Below the pieces are notes generated by a model. It saw only the letters and a program-made list of their open reading frames with translations, ran no database searches and was not told the DNA's origin. From IMG/VR virus record IMGVR_UViG_3300013100_000026, positions 1 through 27,916 of that record: a DNA stretch of 27,916 nucleotides. One strand, given 5' to 3'. Of this stretch, positions 13,270-18,801 are shown one piece after another. Numbering within the stretch: the first letter of the stretch is position 1; each line of letters opens with the position of its first letter. The translations under genes were made by a program, and so were the position numbers. The stretch is from a virus.

Positions 13270-13585
13270 AGCCTTGGGGCCTACGAATGGAATTGTAAAT
13301 TTCGAAGCATAGCATGAAGAACTTTGCGATCCATATGACTAGGTATGTTGGGATGACCAAAGGCCACACGAGGCACCGAGCCCAGAACATCACATTCTTT
13401 ACCAGATCGATTGCATTGCTGCGCTCACGCTTAGCACTACGCAAATCACCATCGTTCCACCGCTTCGATTCTTTCCAAGAACGGTAGGACCGGGCAACCG
13501 AGCGGTTGTAATCATATATGTGAGCCATTCCCTGAATCCAGAAAATGACTAGAGCGACGGCGAAGTATGGTCCAGCAATGTACAT
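13256..13585 (-). CDS. Membrane protein, two helices
   Basis: 109 aa. Hydrophobic segments at the N-terminus (FAVALVIFWIQGMA) and near the C-terminus (LVWPLVIPTYLVIWIAKFFMLCF) flank a strongly basic cytosolic-type loop (SWKESKRWNDGDLRSAKRERS). Start ATG overlaps the upstream TAA (TAATG) with GGAGG in front. Part of a run of four small membrane-protein genes (13256-14139 region), suggesting a shared envelope-related role. Confidence 0.72.
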   Translation of the reverse strand: MYIAGPYFAVALVIFWIQGMAHIYDYNRSVARSYRSWKESKRWNDGDLRSAKRERSNAIDLVKNVMFWARCLVWPLVIPTYLVIWIAKFFMLCFEIYNSIRRPQGYDQA

Positions 13586-13944
13586 TAGAAACCCTCCTGC
13601 TCTCGGATTGCCGCGTGGTCGATCTGGCTCTTGGGAGCCATGCTGCTATTCTTGTTTCGAAGCCACGTAAAGCCCTTTACGGTAAGGTGCCCAAAGAGCA
13701 CACCATGCCAAAATAGAGACATGAACGCAAACATCAAAGAGTTCGTCATATCCCTCTTCGCAGACTCACCGGCCCACCACAGTTCATCACGGTCGTACCA
13801 GCCATTGTACATGTGCTCTCTGTTTTCCCGCAGGAAGGAATGGAAAGAGCGAATGCCTTGCCATTCCTTGTAATGCAGATGAGCCCGGTAAAGGTTGGGC
13901 ACTGCCATGGCGATGACGCCAGTAATATACAGAATGAAAAGCAT
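13585..13944 (-). CDS. Membrane protein, 119 aa
   Basis: N-terminal hydrophobic helix (LFILYITGVIAMAVP), a charged middle with many Trp/His/Arg residues, and a second hydrophobic helix (SLMFAFMSLFWHGVLFGHLTV), then a basic tail. ATG at 13944 with AAGGGAG upstream. Translationally linked to the next membrane protein. Family not recognised. Confidence 0.7.
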   Translation of the reverse strand: MLFILYITGVIAMAVPNLYRAHLHYKEWQGIRSFHSFLRENREHMYNGWYDRDELWWAGESAKRDMTNSLMFAFMSLFWHGVLFGHLTVKGFTWLRNKNSSMAPKSQIDHAAIREQEGF

Positions 13945-13962
13945 TCGCTCTCTCCCTTACGT

Positions 13963-14139
13963 TTAACGATTAAAGATTGATCTGAGGACACTTCCCCAGA
14001 AGATCAGCAGTAGCAAGTCTACCACAAACTCGATGATGAGCGGCGTGAACACCAGCCACCATGACCATGCAGCGAAGCCACCAACAGCACCCATCTTACA
14101 CACGAAGAAGATGACTGTCAAGAGCAGTCCAAGGGTCAA
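13963..14139 (-). CDS. Small membrane protein, 58 aa
   Basis: Two hydrophobic helices fill almost the whole protein (LGLLLTVIFFVCKMGAVGGFAAWSWWLVF and PLIIEFVVDLLLLIFWGSVL) with a short basic end. Likely start is a TTG at 14139 that overlaps the stop of the upstream gene (TTGA) behind GAAGAGGA; the longer frame upstream lies inside that gene in another frame. Could be holin-like by shape, but nothing else supports that. Confidence 0.5.
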   Translation of the reverse strand: MTLGLLLTVIFFVCKMGAVGGFAAWSWWLVFTPLIIEFVVDLLLLIFWGSVLRSIFNR

Positions 14140-14300
14140 CGCTTCATCCTCTTCCTGATGAGTGCAAGACCAGTAACTGTCACCACGAACTGGGCGACTC
14201 TCTGCAACAATTTGATCTTGTTCTCGTTCTTCTCGATGAAGTGATCGGCATTCTTGATATTGAATGCTGCCCACTCCCTACCGCGCTGGTTGTCAAACAC
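14136..14300 (-). CDS. Small basic hypothetical protein, 54 aa
   Basis: Frame FDNQRGREWAAFNIKNADHF then IEKNENKIKLLQRVAQFVVTV, ending LALIRKRMKR. A single hydrophobic/amphipathic segment precedes a basic end, like small membrane-associated proteins. Start is GTG at 14300 with GGAGG six bases upstream, overlapping the preceding gene by 8 nt; the longer frame upstream is in a different frame of that gene. A perfect 6-bp hairpin GCATTC/GAATGC (14248-14267) lies at +34. Confidence 0.6.
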   Translation of the reverse strand: MFDNQRGREWAAFNIKNADHFIEKNENKIKLLQRVAQFVVTVTGLALIRKRMKR

Positions 14301-14583
14301 AGTCGTCCTCCGTAATGGTAAATGTCTTCTTGGTGTTGATTGCGTCCCTGTCTGAGACCAAATCCTTGATCTTGTCTGAGGCCAATGCTTTGACCTCTTC
14401 CTCGGTGCCCACGAAGTTGTCCCTCTGGAACACCATGCTACGACTATACACGGTGTCTGGGTCCACTGTAAAATAGCGGACCTCCTCAACCTTGACTGAC
14501 CACACGTCCTTGCCCTGTGGCGTTACTGTGGCCTCGTACTTGCTCATTGTCTTCGACTGTTCTTCATTAATAGCGATTGTCAT
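14293..14583 (-). CDS. Hypothetical protein, 96 aa
   Basis: MTIAINEEQSKTMSKYEATV then strand-rich WSVKVEEVRYFTVDPDTVYS, ending KKTFTITEDDCV. Soluble, acidic, no family recognised. Start ATG at 14583 with GGAGG directly upstream; the frame continues upstream into the terminator and tRNA, so it is not used. First gene after the intrinsic terminator at 14596-14623, yet no clear promoter is visible between them. Confidence 0.72.
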   Translation of the reverse strand: MTIAINEEQSKTMSKYEATVTPQGKDVWSVKVEEVRYFTVDPDTVYSRSMVFQRDNFVGTEEEVKALASDKIKDLVSDRDAINTKKTFTITEDDCV

Positions 14584-14595
14584 ATTTCCCTCCAT

Positions 14596-14623
14596 AAAAA
14601 ATGCTACCCCGTCAAGGGTAGCA
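14596..14623 (-). terminator. Intrinsic terminator of tRNA block
   Basis: TGCTACCC/GGGTAGCA 8-bp stem (14602-14609/14616-14623), 6-nt loop, followed on the minus strand by six T (14596-14601). It ends the tRNA transcript that starts at the 15473-15502 promoter. Confidence 0.9.
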
Positions 14624-14628
14624 CATTG

Positions 14629-14714
14629 AGAATCGGGTGGGATTCGAACCCACGATGGCATTTCTGCAACGGATTAAAAGTCCGACCCAATCGACCATGC
14701 TCTGGCACCGATTC
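14629..14714 (-). tRNA. tRNA with TTT anticodon (Lys by codon), class II-like
   Basis: Acceptor GAATCGG/CCGATTC, D stem CCA/TGG, anticodon loop CTTTTAA (TTT), T arm GTGGG-TTCGAAT-CCCAC. Odd: 15-nt variable region that can form GCA-GAAA-TGC, and T at position 73. Amino-acid identity is therefore less certain than the anticodon suggests. Confidence 0.75.
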
Positions 14715-14913
14715 ATTGATGAGAAGTCTGGTAGCCGATATCACCAATTGCCGTAGCAATCTTGTCAACACCGTACTCTACGTCATCTGCCATATCAGAC
14801 ACAATCTCGTAGAAACGGGTAACGCCATTGCTGTCAGTCCAAGAGAGGTGACGCAAATCGCTGCTGGCGAAAACGTCCTCTTGAATTACTAGTGACTCTC
14901 CCATACCGCTCAT
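14713..14913 (-). CDS. Hypothetical protein, 66 aa
   Basis: Acidic protein: SLVIQEDVFASSDLRHLSW, then GVTRFYEIVSDMADDVEYG and a short helix (KIATAIGDIGYQ). It lies between two tRNA genes and overlaps the TTT tRNA by two bases. Start at 14913 or the ATG at 14904; neither has a good ribosome site because the tRNA is immediately upstream. No family recognised. Expression from within a tRNA operon is odd but the frame is coding-like. Confidence 0.5.
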   Translation of the reverse strand: MSGMGESLVIQEDVFASSDLRHLSWTDSNGVTRFYEIVSDMADDVEYGVDKIATAIGDIGYQTSHQ

Positions 14914-14914
14914 G

Positions 14915-14988
14915 TGGGTGTAGAGGGACTTGAACCCCCGACACGCAGATTAAGAGTCTGCTGTTCTAACCAACTGAACTATACACCC
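14915..14988 (-). tRNA. tRNA-Lys (CTT), copy 1
   Basis: Acceptor GGGTGTA/TACACCC, D stem GTTC/GAAC, anticodon stem GCAGA/TCTGC with loop CTCTTAA (CTT), T arm GGGGG-TTCAAGT-CCCTC, A73, CCA not encoded. A canonical fold. Confidence 0.93.
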
Positions 14989-14991
14989 ATT

Positions 14992-15064
14992 GACCAGTCA
15001 GACCATGATCCCACGGTATACCGCCGCCATGATGCCTCGCCTCCATCCTGTTAGGAGTCTGGTC
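14992..15064 (-). ncRNA. Structured tRNA-sized spacer element
   Basis: Between two Lys tRNAs. Outer stem GACCAG/CTGGTC (14992-14997/15059-15064), the palindrome CGGTATACCG (15014-15023) and repeats of CATGAT (15004, 15028). No T loop or anticodon arm. Possibly a decayed tRNA or a separate structured RNA released by tRNA processing. Confidence 0.35.
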
Positions 15065-15112
15065 GTGCCGTTAGTGCTTAGCAGGTTTATCATCTAGATA
15101 TTAGCACTTTTG

Positions 15113-15187
15113 TGATCCGAGTGGGATTCGAACCCACGTTCTCGGGCATTAAGAGTGCCATGCACTGCCAGACTGTGCGACCGGATC
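15113..15187 (-). tRNA. tRNA-Lys (CTT), copy 2
   Basis: Acceptor GATCCGG/TCGGATC, D stem GCAC/GTGC, anticodon loop CTCTTAA (CTT), T arm GTGGG-TTCGAAT-CCCAC, A73. The body differs clearly from copy 1, so it is not a recent duplicate. Confidence 0.88.
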
Positions 15188-15249
15188 ATACGGCTTTTAC
15201 TAACTGGAAATCAGTTACCTATTTCTAGGAGGTATGCCGCTACCCTTTG

Positions 15250-15321
15250 TGGATGCGGAGGGATTCGAACCCTCAATGCTTGCTTGCAAAACAAGTGTGT
15301 TACCGTTGACACTACGCTCCC
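15250..15321 (-). tRNA. tRNA-Ala (TGC), copy 1
   Basis: Acceptor GGGAGCG/CGCATCC with the alanine identity pair G3-U70 and an A4-A69 mismatch; D stem GTGT/ACAC; anticodon stem CTTGT/GCAAG with loop TTTGCAA (TGC); T arm GAGGG-TTCGAAT-CCCTC. Confidence 0.85.
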
Positions 15322-15386
15322 ATTCAGTAGTTTAACGTCTTGCTCAGGACGGCCTCATCACACTAGCCTCATGTGATTCAACGACG

Positions 15387-15458
15387 TGGAGGTGATGGGA
15401 TTCGAACCCACATATGACTGCTTGCAAAGCAGTTGCTTCCCTGTCAGGCCACACCCCC
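15387..15458 (-). tRNA. tRNA-Ala (TGC), copy 2
   Basis: Acceptor GGGGGTG/CACCTCC, again with G3-U70; anticodon stem ACTGC/GCAGT with loop TTTGCAA (TGC); T arm GTGGG-TTCGAAT-CCCAT; A73. First tRNA after the promoter at 15473-15502. Confidence 0.88.
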
Positions 15459-15470
15459 AAAGTGTGTACT

Positions 15471-15680
15471 TCAGTCTACCACACCGTCTGACGTGCTGTC
15501 AATACTGTACGTACCGCCCGGATTCAAGAAGTTGAGGCATTCTGAGCAGCAGGGAATCTTGATATCGAACGGTTCCGTATCCTCATCGGACACTTCAAAT
15601 TCGACTTCTCCCACTGCTTCGTTACCCTTGCATGCGGCCTGAATACCACAGATCATGATAATCTGGTCAATGTTACTCAC
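15471..15680 (-). CDS. Hypothetical protein, 69 aa
   Basis: Starts SNIDQIIMICGIQAACKGNE, has an acidic middle (VGEVEFEVSDEDTEPFDIKI) and CCSECLNFL near the end, so four Cys that may bind metal. GTG start at 15680 with AAGGAG four bases upstream, one base after the stop of the 47-aa gene. The last codons overlap the -10 box of the tRNA promoter. No family recognised. Confidence 0.65.
   Translation of the reverse strand: MSNIDQIIMICGIQAACKGNEAVGEVEFEVSDEDTEPFDIKIPCCSECLNFLNPGGTYSIDSTSDGVVD
15473..15502 (-). promoter_or_regulatory. Promoter for Ala/Lys tRNA block
   Basis: TTGACA (15497-15502), 18-bp spacer, TAGACT (15473-15478). Drives tRNA-Ala x2, tRNA-Lys x2 and the TTT tRNA up to the terminator at 14596-14623. 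Confidence 0.8.
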
Positions 15681-15681
15681 G

Positions 15682-15825
15682 TTACTCCTTGATATCAAGA
15701 TTTACGATTTCCACTCCGCAGTCGCTGCCGGGGTCGAAAGTGTCATGCAAAATGTCCGTAGCATCGGACTTGTCAAACGCCTCTACCTTAACAGTGAGGC
15801 ATACGGTGAATGTGTACTCTTCCAT
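15682..15825 (-). CDS. Hypothetical protein, 47 aa
   Basis: Frame MEEYTFTVCLTVKVEAF to VEIVNLDIKE: alternating hydrophobic strands around a short acidic helix (KSDATDILHDTF), like a compact ferredoxin-type alpha/beta fragment. There is no ribosome site, but a perfect TATAAT (15832-15837) ends six bases before the ATG, so a leaderless mRNA is likely. It is followed one base later by the 69-aa gene, whose ribosome site lies in its last codons. Confidence 0.65.
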   Translation of the reverse strand: MEEYTFTVCLTVKVEAFDKSDATDILHDTFDPGSDCGVEIVNLDIKE

Positions 15826-15851
15826 ACCACTATTATACCTTGCCTATTTTA

Positions 15852-16196
15852 TCAGGCGTGACGACAAGTCAGGTACAGGTAATTGTTGTTCGTGGTGAAC
15901 CTGTAAAGCCTACCGAACCAATCGCCATTGTAGGTGTACCCCCACTGTGACTGACAGTAGAATCCATTAGGAACAATAAATCCATTTACACCTGTCGGGC
16001 TGCACTTGTACCAGCCGACATTCTGCTTTGTGCCGTTCTCCCACCACGCCTGAATAACGGCGTCGGTTGAACTGCCACTTGTCTGACAGAACTTGTTTCC
16101 TGTCGTCGCTGCCGCCGCACCCTGTGCGGGGGCGATGGTCAACGCTGCAAAGAGCAGCAGGAAGGTGGCCATTAGGCCAGTAACTTTTGCCTTCAA
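15852..16196 (-). CDS. Secreted Cys-containing protein, paralogue B
   Basis: 114 aa. Signal peptide with KAK, hydrophobic VTGLMATFLLLFAALTIA and cleavage near AQG/AAAA. Mature part rich in Asn, Trp, Tyr, Gly with four Cys; CQSQWGYTYNG and YLYLTC match the secreted protein at 12479-12955, which is longer. Start is TTG at 16196 with AGGA upstream, needed to include the basic residues of the signal; an internal ATG at residue 9 is the alternative. Role unknown. A 5-bp hairpin GCTGC/GCAGC (16144-16158) lies at +39. Confidence 0.72.
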   Translation of the reverse strand: MKAKVTGLMATFLLLFAALTIAPAQGAAAATTGNKFCQTSGSSTDAVIQAWWENGTKQNVGWYKCSPTGVNGFIVPNGFYCQSQWGYTYNGDWFGRLYRFTTNNNYLYLTCRHA

Positions 16197-16243
16197 TGTA
16201 TTTCCTACTCAACTTCATAGCACATCAATGTGCGTCAATCGCG

Positions 16244-16320
16244 TTGGGGAGAAGGGATTCGAACCCTCATTTTCAGTCCGTTATGCACTACTGGTTCGTA
16301 GCCAGCGCCAATACACCCCA
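16244..16320 (-). tRNA. tRNA-Arg-like (ACG), D arm absent
   Basis: Acceptor TGGGGTG/CTCCCCA (one T-T mismatch), anticodon stem GCTGG/CCAGT with loop CTACGAA (ACG), T arm GAGGG-TTCGAAT-CCCTT, A73. Only seven bases (TATTGGC) lie between acceptor and anticodon stem; the variable region is 21 nt with GCATAACGGACTG. Same plan as the TCT gene at 12356-12438. A standard D-arm fold leaves no valid anticodon stem. Confidence 0.6.
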
Positions 16321-16321
16321 G

Positions 16322-16393
16322 TGCCGATTGAGGGTAACGATCCCCCACTTGATGATCTTCAATCGCCCGTGCATCCATTAACACTTAATCGGC
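16322..16393 (-). tRNA. tRNA-Phe (GAA)
   Basis: Acceptor GCCGATT/AATCGGC, D stem GTGT/GCAC, anticodon stem GGCGA/TCATC (one C-A mismatch) with loop TTGAAGA (GAA), T stem GGGGG/CCCTC. The T loop reads ATCGTTA instead of TTCGAAT, so it may be a weak or decaying gene. Confidence 0.6.
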
Positions 16394-16437
16394 ATGACCG
16401 GGGCGGAAACTCATCGAATCCGCGCCGGAATAAAACT

Positions 16438-16466
16438 AGTGTAGCATACTCACTCTCGGCGTGCAA
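16438..16466 (-). promoter_or_regulatory. Probable promoter for Phe/Arg tRNAs
   Basis: TTGCAC (16461-16466), 17-bp spacer, TACACT (16438-16443); weaker -35 than the other promoters. RNA start near 16432. Confidence 0.5.
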
Positions 16467-16719
16467 CATCTGAGACGACTGGTTTCGTTTCACTGCCGCG
16501 CCGCTCCTTAGACGATCTGACCCTTGCCATGACACCCTTAATACTGATCTTTCTACCCCATGACTTGTGATTACCACTGTTGAGGTAGTATTCAAGGTAG
16601 TCCTTGGCATTGAGAAGGGTGTCCCTGTCACTCTGCCCCGGCTGAATGTTGAATTCAATGGTGACAGTCGTCGGAACGTCGCCGTGCACTCTGAAAACTT
16701 CTTGGTTTCTACTCTCCAC
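16450..16719 (-). CDS. Hypothetical protein, 89 aa
   Basis: Frame ESRNQEVFRVHGDVPTTVTI followed by EFNIQPGQSDRDTLLNAKDYLEYYL and a basic C-terminal half (WGRKISIKGVMARVRSSKERR). Looks like a small soluble strand-helix-strand protein; no family recognised. GTG start at 16719 with GGAG five bases upstream, overlapping the preceding gene by 11 nt. The 3' end runs into the tRNA promoter. Confidence 0.68.
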   Translation of the reverse strand: MESRNQEVFRVHGDVPTTVTIEFNIQPGQSDRDTLLNAKDYLEYYLNSGNHKSWGRKISIKGVMARVRSSKERRGSETKPVVSDVARRE

Positions 16720-16981
16720 GAAGGCTCCTGCTCTTGTCTCTGGCCTCTGTCACCAGTGCCTGAAGGATTTCCTCGTTGTACTTGGCAATCACTTCCTTGA
16801 AAAGCCAAGAAGGGACTCCAAAGATATCAGCATACTTTGCGTACACCTCTTCTGAACTTGGCTGAACCTCTGTCTTGACATGAGTACAGGGCTGGTCAGA
16901 CACCACGATTGTCTTGTTTGGACTTGGACACCTACAGGTAGAAATCTGCTTTCCGCAACTGCATAGAATTGTCTTGTGCAT
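16709..16981 (-). CDS. Hypothetical protein with Cys cluster, 90 aa
   Basis: N-terminal MHKTILCSCGKQISTCRCPS has CxC...CxC and a further Cys-Thr-His, consistent with a zinc site. The rest is helical (EEVYAKYADIFGVPSWLFKEVIAKYNEEILQALVTEARDK), reminiscent of a four-helix dimerisation segment. ATG with AGGAG five bases upstream. No family recognised. Confidence 0.7.
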   Translation of the reverse strand: MHKTILCSCGKQISTCRCPSPNKTIVVSDQPCTHVKTEVQPSSEEVYAKYADIFGVPSWLFKEVIAKYNEEILQALVTEARDKSRSLRGE

Positions 16982-16989
16982 TCTTACTC

Positions 16990-17475
16990 CTAAAAGTCGG
17001 GCAACTCCGTCAGTCTATCAGCATCGATGGTGACCTGTCTAGCCTGCTCGGCTGTCAATGTTGGGTTGAATCTACCACGTTCATGGGCTTCGCGCAAGTT
17101 GAGCAAGAGCCTCAGTGCATGCCGCCGCCTCTTGTGGTCATCGTTCTCAACACCGAACATCCAGAACGACTTGATGGTTCTAAAATACGTGTCTCTCATG
17201 TGTGTCATGTTGGGCATGTAGGTGTCCGTGATGAATTCTATGCGGTTCACAGTGGCCTGCTCGGAGAACATGGCTTCAAGATACTGGGGCACACCCTTGT
17301 CACAGTACAGCAGGAATTTGTCTAGTGATGCCTTGACAACATCATCATCACCGATGATTTTTTGCTTTGGCCTGAACTTGTTGAAACCATAAACCTCCAT
17401 GCGGTCATGGTCAGAGTTCGCATGGTGCAGGCCATACAGACGTGATCCATGCGGTGTGCTGAATAGTAGTTCCAT
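16990..17475 (-). CDS. RlaP-like nucleotidyltransferase (polymerase-beta fold)
   Basis: 161 aa. N-terminal GSRLYGLHHANSDHD: G10-S11 and metal-binding D22/D24, the nucleotidyltransferase signature of the RlaP/PF10127-type family found next to RNA ligases and in many phages. Later FNPTLTAEQARQ and arginine-rich KRRRHALRLLLNLREAHERG. The family is predicted to add nucleotides during RNA repair; the substrate is not established. Start ATG at 17475 with AAAGGAGG upstream, right after the strong terminator at 17496-17537. Fits with pnk and the two RNA ligases in the window. Confidence 0.78.
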   Translation of the reverse strand: MELLFSTPHGSRLYGLHHANSDHDRMEVYGFNKFRPKQKIIGDDDVVKASLDKFLLYCDKGVPQYLEAMFSEQATVNRIEFITDTYMPNMTHMRDTYFRTIKSFWMFGVENDDHKRRRHALRLLLNLREAHERGRFNPTLTAEQARQVTIDADRLTELPDF

Positions 17476-17495
17476 GTCATCCTCCTTTGGGTATA

Positions 17496-17537
17496 GAAAA
17501 GGGCTGGTGCGCCCGAAAGCATCCACCAGCCCTTTTT
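17496..17537. terminator. Strong intrinsic terminator, symmetric
   Basis: AAAAGGGCTGGTG (17497-17509) pairs with CACCAGCCCTTTT (17524-17536) around a 14-nt loop, with T runs in both directions. It ends the tRNA-Ser transcript on the minus strand. Confidence 0.9.
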
Positions 17538-17540
17538 GGG

Positions 17541-17623
17541 CGGAAGGTGAGGGAGTCGAACCCACATCGGTTTTACCCTTAGCAGTTTTCAAGACTGTGT
17601 GCTACGCCAATTGCCGACCTTCC
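17541..17623 (-). tRNA. tRNA-Ser (TGA)
   Basis: Acceptor GGAAGGT/ACCTTCC, loop CTTGAAA (anticodon TGA), long variable arm with GGT-AAA-ACC, T loop TTCGACT, G73 as in Ser tRNAs. A GGGC-TTCG-GCCC hairpin sits four bases upstream (17627-17638) and may guide processing. Confidence 0.88.
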
Positions 17624-17654
17624 ATTTGGGCCGAAGCCCTTATATTAAGTTAAA

Positions 17655-17861
17655 TTACAAAGGCTGTACGCCATTGTTCCATGTGATCGGAGTTGAAGGC
17701 TTTCCGTCTTCGTACTCTGTCACTGTCTTGCGTGCGACCAACTTTTCCTTCTCATCAAAAGTCTCAATTACTGTTACGCTCTTGATCACACGCTTTGCTT
17801 CACCATATGTGACGGGAGGTGTGTATATTAACCCGCCAATGCCTTGCTGATATTCATACAT
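17655..17861 (-). CDS. Hypothetical protein, 68 aa
   Basis: Frame YEYQQGIGGLIYTPPVTYGE, then basic strands (AKRVIKSVTVIETFDEKEKLVARKTVTEYEDG). No family recognised. ATG at 17861 has only a distant G-run as ribosome site. A 23-codon frame (GTG at 17925 to TGA at 17854-17856) with GGGAGG in front overlaps its start and might act as a leader peptide; this is weak. A perfect 4-bp hairpin (17800-17812) lies at +50. Confidence 0.55.
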   Translation of the reverse strand: MYEYQQGIGGLIYTPPVTYGEAKRVIKSVTVIETFDEKEKLVARKTVTEYEDGKPSTPITWNNGVQPL

Positions 17862-17949
17862 AATTTGTGTACCCCCATCCGGGGATGACCCGGCTTTCAC
17901 GACTTATAAGGATCGCTGAGAACACCGTCCTCCCTAGAGGCATGTTGCG

Positions 17950-18021
17950 TAGTCCCAGAGAGAATCGAACTCCCGCATGTCTGTGTGTAAAACAGATGCC
18001 TTACCACTTGGCGATAGGACC
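17950..18021 (-). tRNA. tRNA-Val (TAC)
   Basis: Acceptor GGTCCTA/TGGGACT with a G1-U72 wobble, D stem GCC/GGC, anticodon stem TCTGT/ACAGA with loop TTTACAC (TAC), T arm GGGAG-TTCGATT-CTCTC, A73. Confidence 0.88.
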
Positions 18022-18034
18022 ATATTTTGTTACG

Positions 18035-18109
18035 TAGTGGTAGTTGGATTTGAACCAACGCATCATGCCTTATCAGAGCATTGCCTTCACCAGACTTGGC
18101 TATACCACC
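18035..18109 (-). tRNA. tRNA-Ile (GAT)
   Basis: Acceptor GGTGGTA/TACCACT (again G1-U72), D stem GCC/GGC, anticodon stem ATGCT/GGCAT with loop CTGATAA (GAT), T arm GTTGG-TTCAAAT-CCAAC, A73. Confidence 0.9.
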
Positions 18110-18120
18110 ATGTTAGTTCC

Positions 18121-18150
18121 ATTATAGACTGGAACCAAGTCTTCTGTCAA
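18121..18150 (-). promoter_or_regulatory. Consensus promoter for Ile/Val tRNAs
   Basis: TTGACA (18145-18150), 18-bp spacer, TATAAT (18121-18126); the best match in the window. The -35 contains the TGA stop of the upstream 102-aa gene. Confidence 0.85.
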
Positions 18151-18455
18151 GAGCGCTTTTGAGCCTCTTCTACCAGAGTAGCCAAAGCAATCACATGCTG
18201 TGTGACTGAATCTGCTAGTTCTGGCCTTCCTGACTCATTGAGAAATATTGCGTGCATATGCATAGCATGTGCGTAGATCGCAATTGCATTGACATTCAGG
18301 AATAGAGCCTCGCCATCCCTAACGGCGTACTTCTCGTCGGCCTCTTCCTTAATTGACTCAGCAATGTCTGAAACAAGCGCTTCGATCTGTCCGACCCAAG
18401 TCTCCAAACCATCCTCTGCAACCACCTTAGCGACTGCATCGTTCTTGTCTGCCAT
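18147..18455 (-). CDS. Hypothetical helical protein, 102 aa
   Basis: Almost entirely helical and acidic: KNDAVAKVVAEDGLETWVG, then IEALVSDIAESIKEEADEKY, and a His/Met-rich segment (YAHAMHMHAIFLNES). No family recognised. ATG with AAAGGAG upstream. Its TGA lies within the -35 box of the tRNA promoter, so gene end and promoter are fused. Confidence 0.72.
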   Translation of the reverse strand: MADKNDAVAKVVAEDGLETWVGQIEALVSDIAESIKEEADEKYAVRDGEALFLNVNAIAIYAHAMHMHAIFLNESGRPELADSVTQHVIALATLVEEAQKRS

Positions 18456-18508
18456 TATTCTCCTTTAAGTGACGGCGTGTGCTCCTATACACTATACCCA
18501 TATACCGG

Positions 18509-18530
18509 GCACCGGGATTCGAACCCGTGC
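18509..18530 (-). pseudogene. Orphan tRNA T arm
   Basis: Directly after tRNA-Pro on the transcript: a T-arm hairpin with GGG-TTCGAAT-CCC and outer GCAC/GTGC but no matching 5' half. Looks like the leftover 3' end of a deleted tRNA. Confidence 0.5.
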
Positions 18531-18536
18531 TTCACG

Positions 18537-18608
18537 TCGGAATGGAGGGATTCGAACCCCCGACTTTTTGCTCCCAAAGCAAACCGCATACCTCTTGCGT
18601 ACATTCCG
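18537..18608 (-). tRNA. tRNA-Pro (TGG)
   Basis: Acceptor CGGAATG/CATTCCG, D stem CGCA/TGCG, anticodon stem TTTGC/GCAAA with loop TTTGGGA (TGG), T arm GGGGG-TTCGAAT-CCCTC, A73. Canonical. Confidence 0.93.
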
Positions 18609-18630
18609 ATTGAAAGAGCGCATTAGCAAT

Positions 18631-18681
18631 GCTTCGGCGTCTGCCGGGTGGTTAGAGGTTGAATAGCCGAAGCCTCAGACC
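18631..18681 (-). ncRNA. Candidate pseudoknot element between tRNAs
   Basis: Perfect 8-bp stem GCTTCGGC/GCCGAAGC (18631-18638/18666-18673) with a 27-nt loop; loop bases GTCTG at 18640-18644 can pair with CAGAC just outside the stem (about 18676-18680), an H-type pseudoknot layout. No tRNA hallmarks. Lies between tRNA-Asp and tRNA-Pro. Confidence 0.4.
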
Positions 18682-18705
18682 AATACCTTTCCTTCTCTCT
18701 TTGCG

Positions 18706-18780
18706 CGACCTAGACGGGAATCGAACCCGCTTCATGCTTCCGTGACAGGGAAGTGACACAATCCAACAGTCACCTAGGCC
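18706..18780 (-). tRNA. tRNA-Asp (GTC)
   Basis: Acceptor GGCCTAG/CTAGGTC, D stem GAC/GTC, anticodon stem CTTCC/GGAAG with loop CTGTCAC (GTC), T arm GCGGG-TTCGATT-CCCGT, G73 as expected for Asp. Confidence 0.93.
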
Positions 18781-18801
18781 ATCGATTATTTAGTTGTTGA
18801 G

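Noticed and set aside
14115-14145. TTGACA and TAAGAT spaced 17 bp inside the 58-aa gene
   Set aside because: Within coding sequence with no gene start suitably placed downstream; kept out of the promoter list.
14301-14489. N-terminal extension of the 54-aa gene
   Set aside because: Lies in another frame of the 96-aa gene; the GTG at 14300 has a perfectly placed GGAGG.
17476-17592. N-terminal extension of the RlaP-like protein
   Set aside because: Runs through the intrinsic terminator and into tRNA-Ser; the ATG at 17475 has AAAGGAGG.
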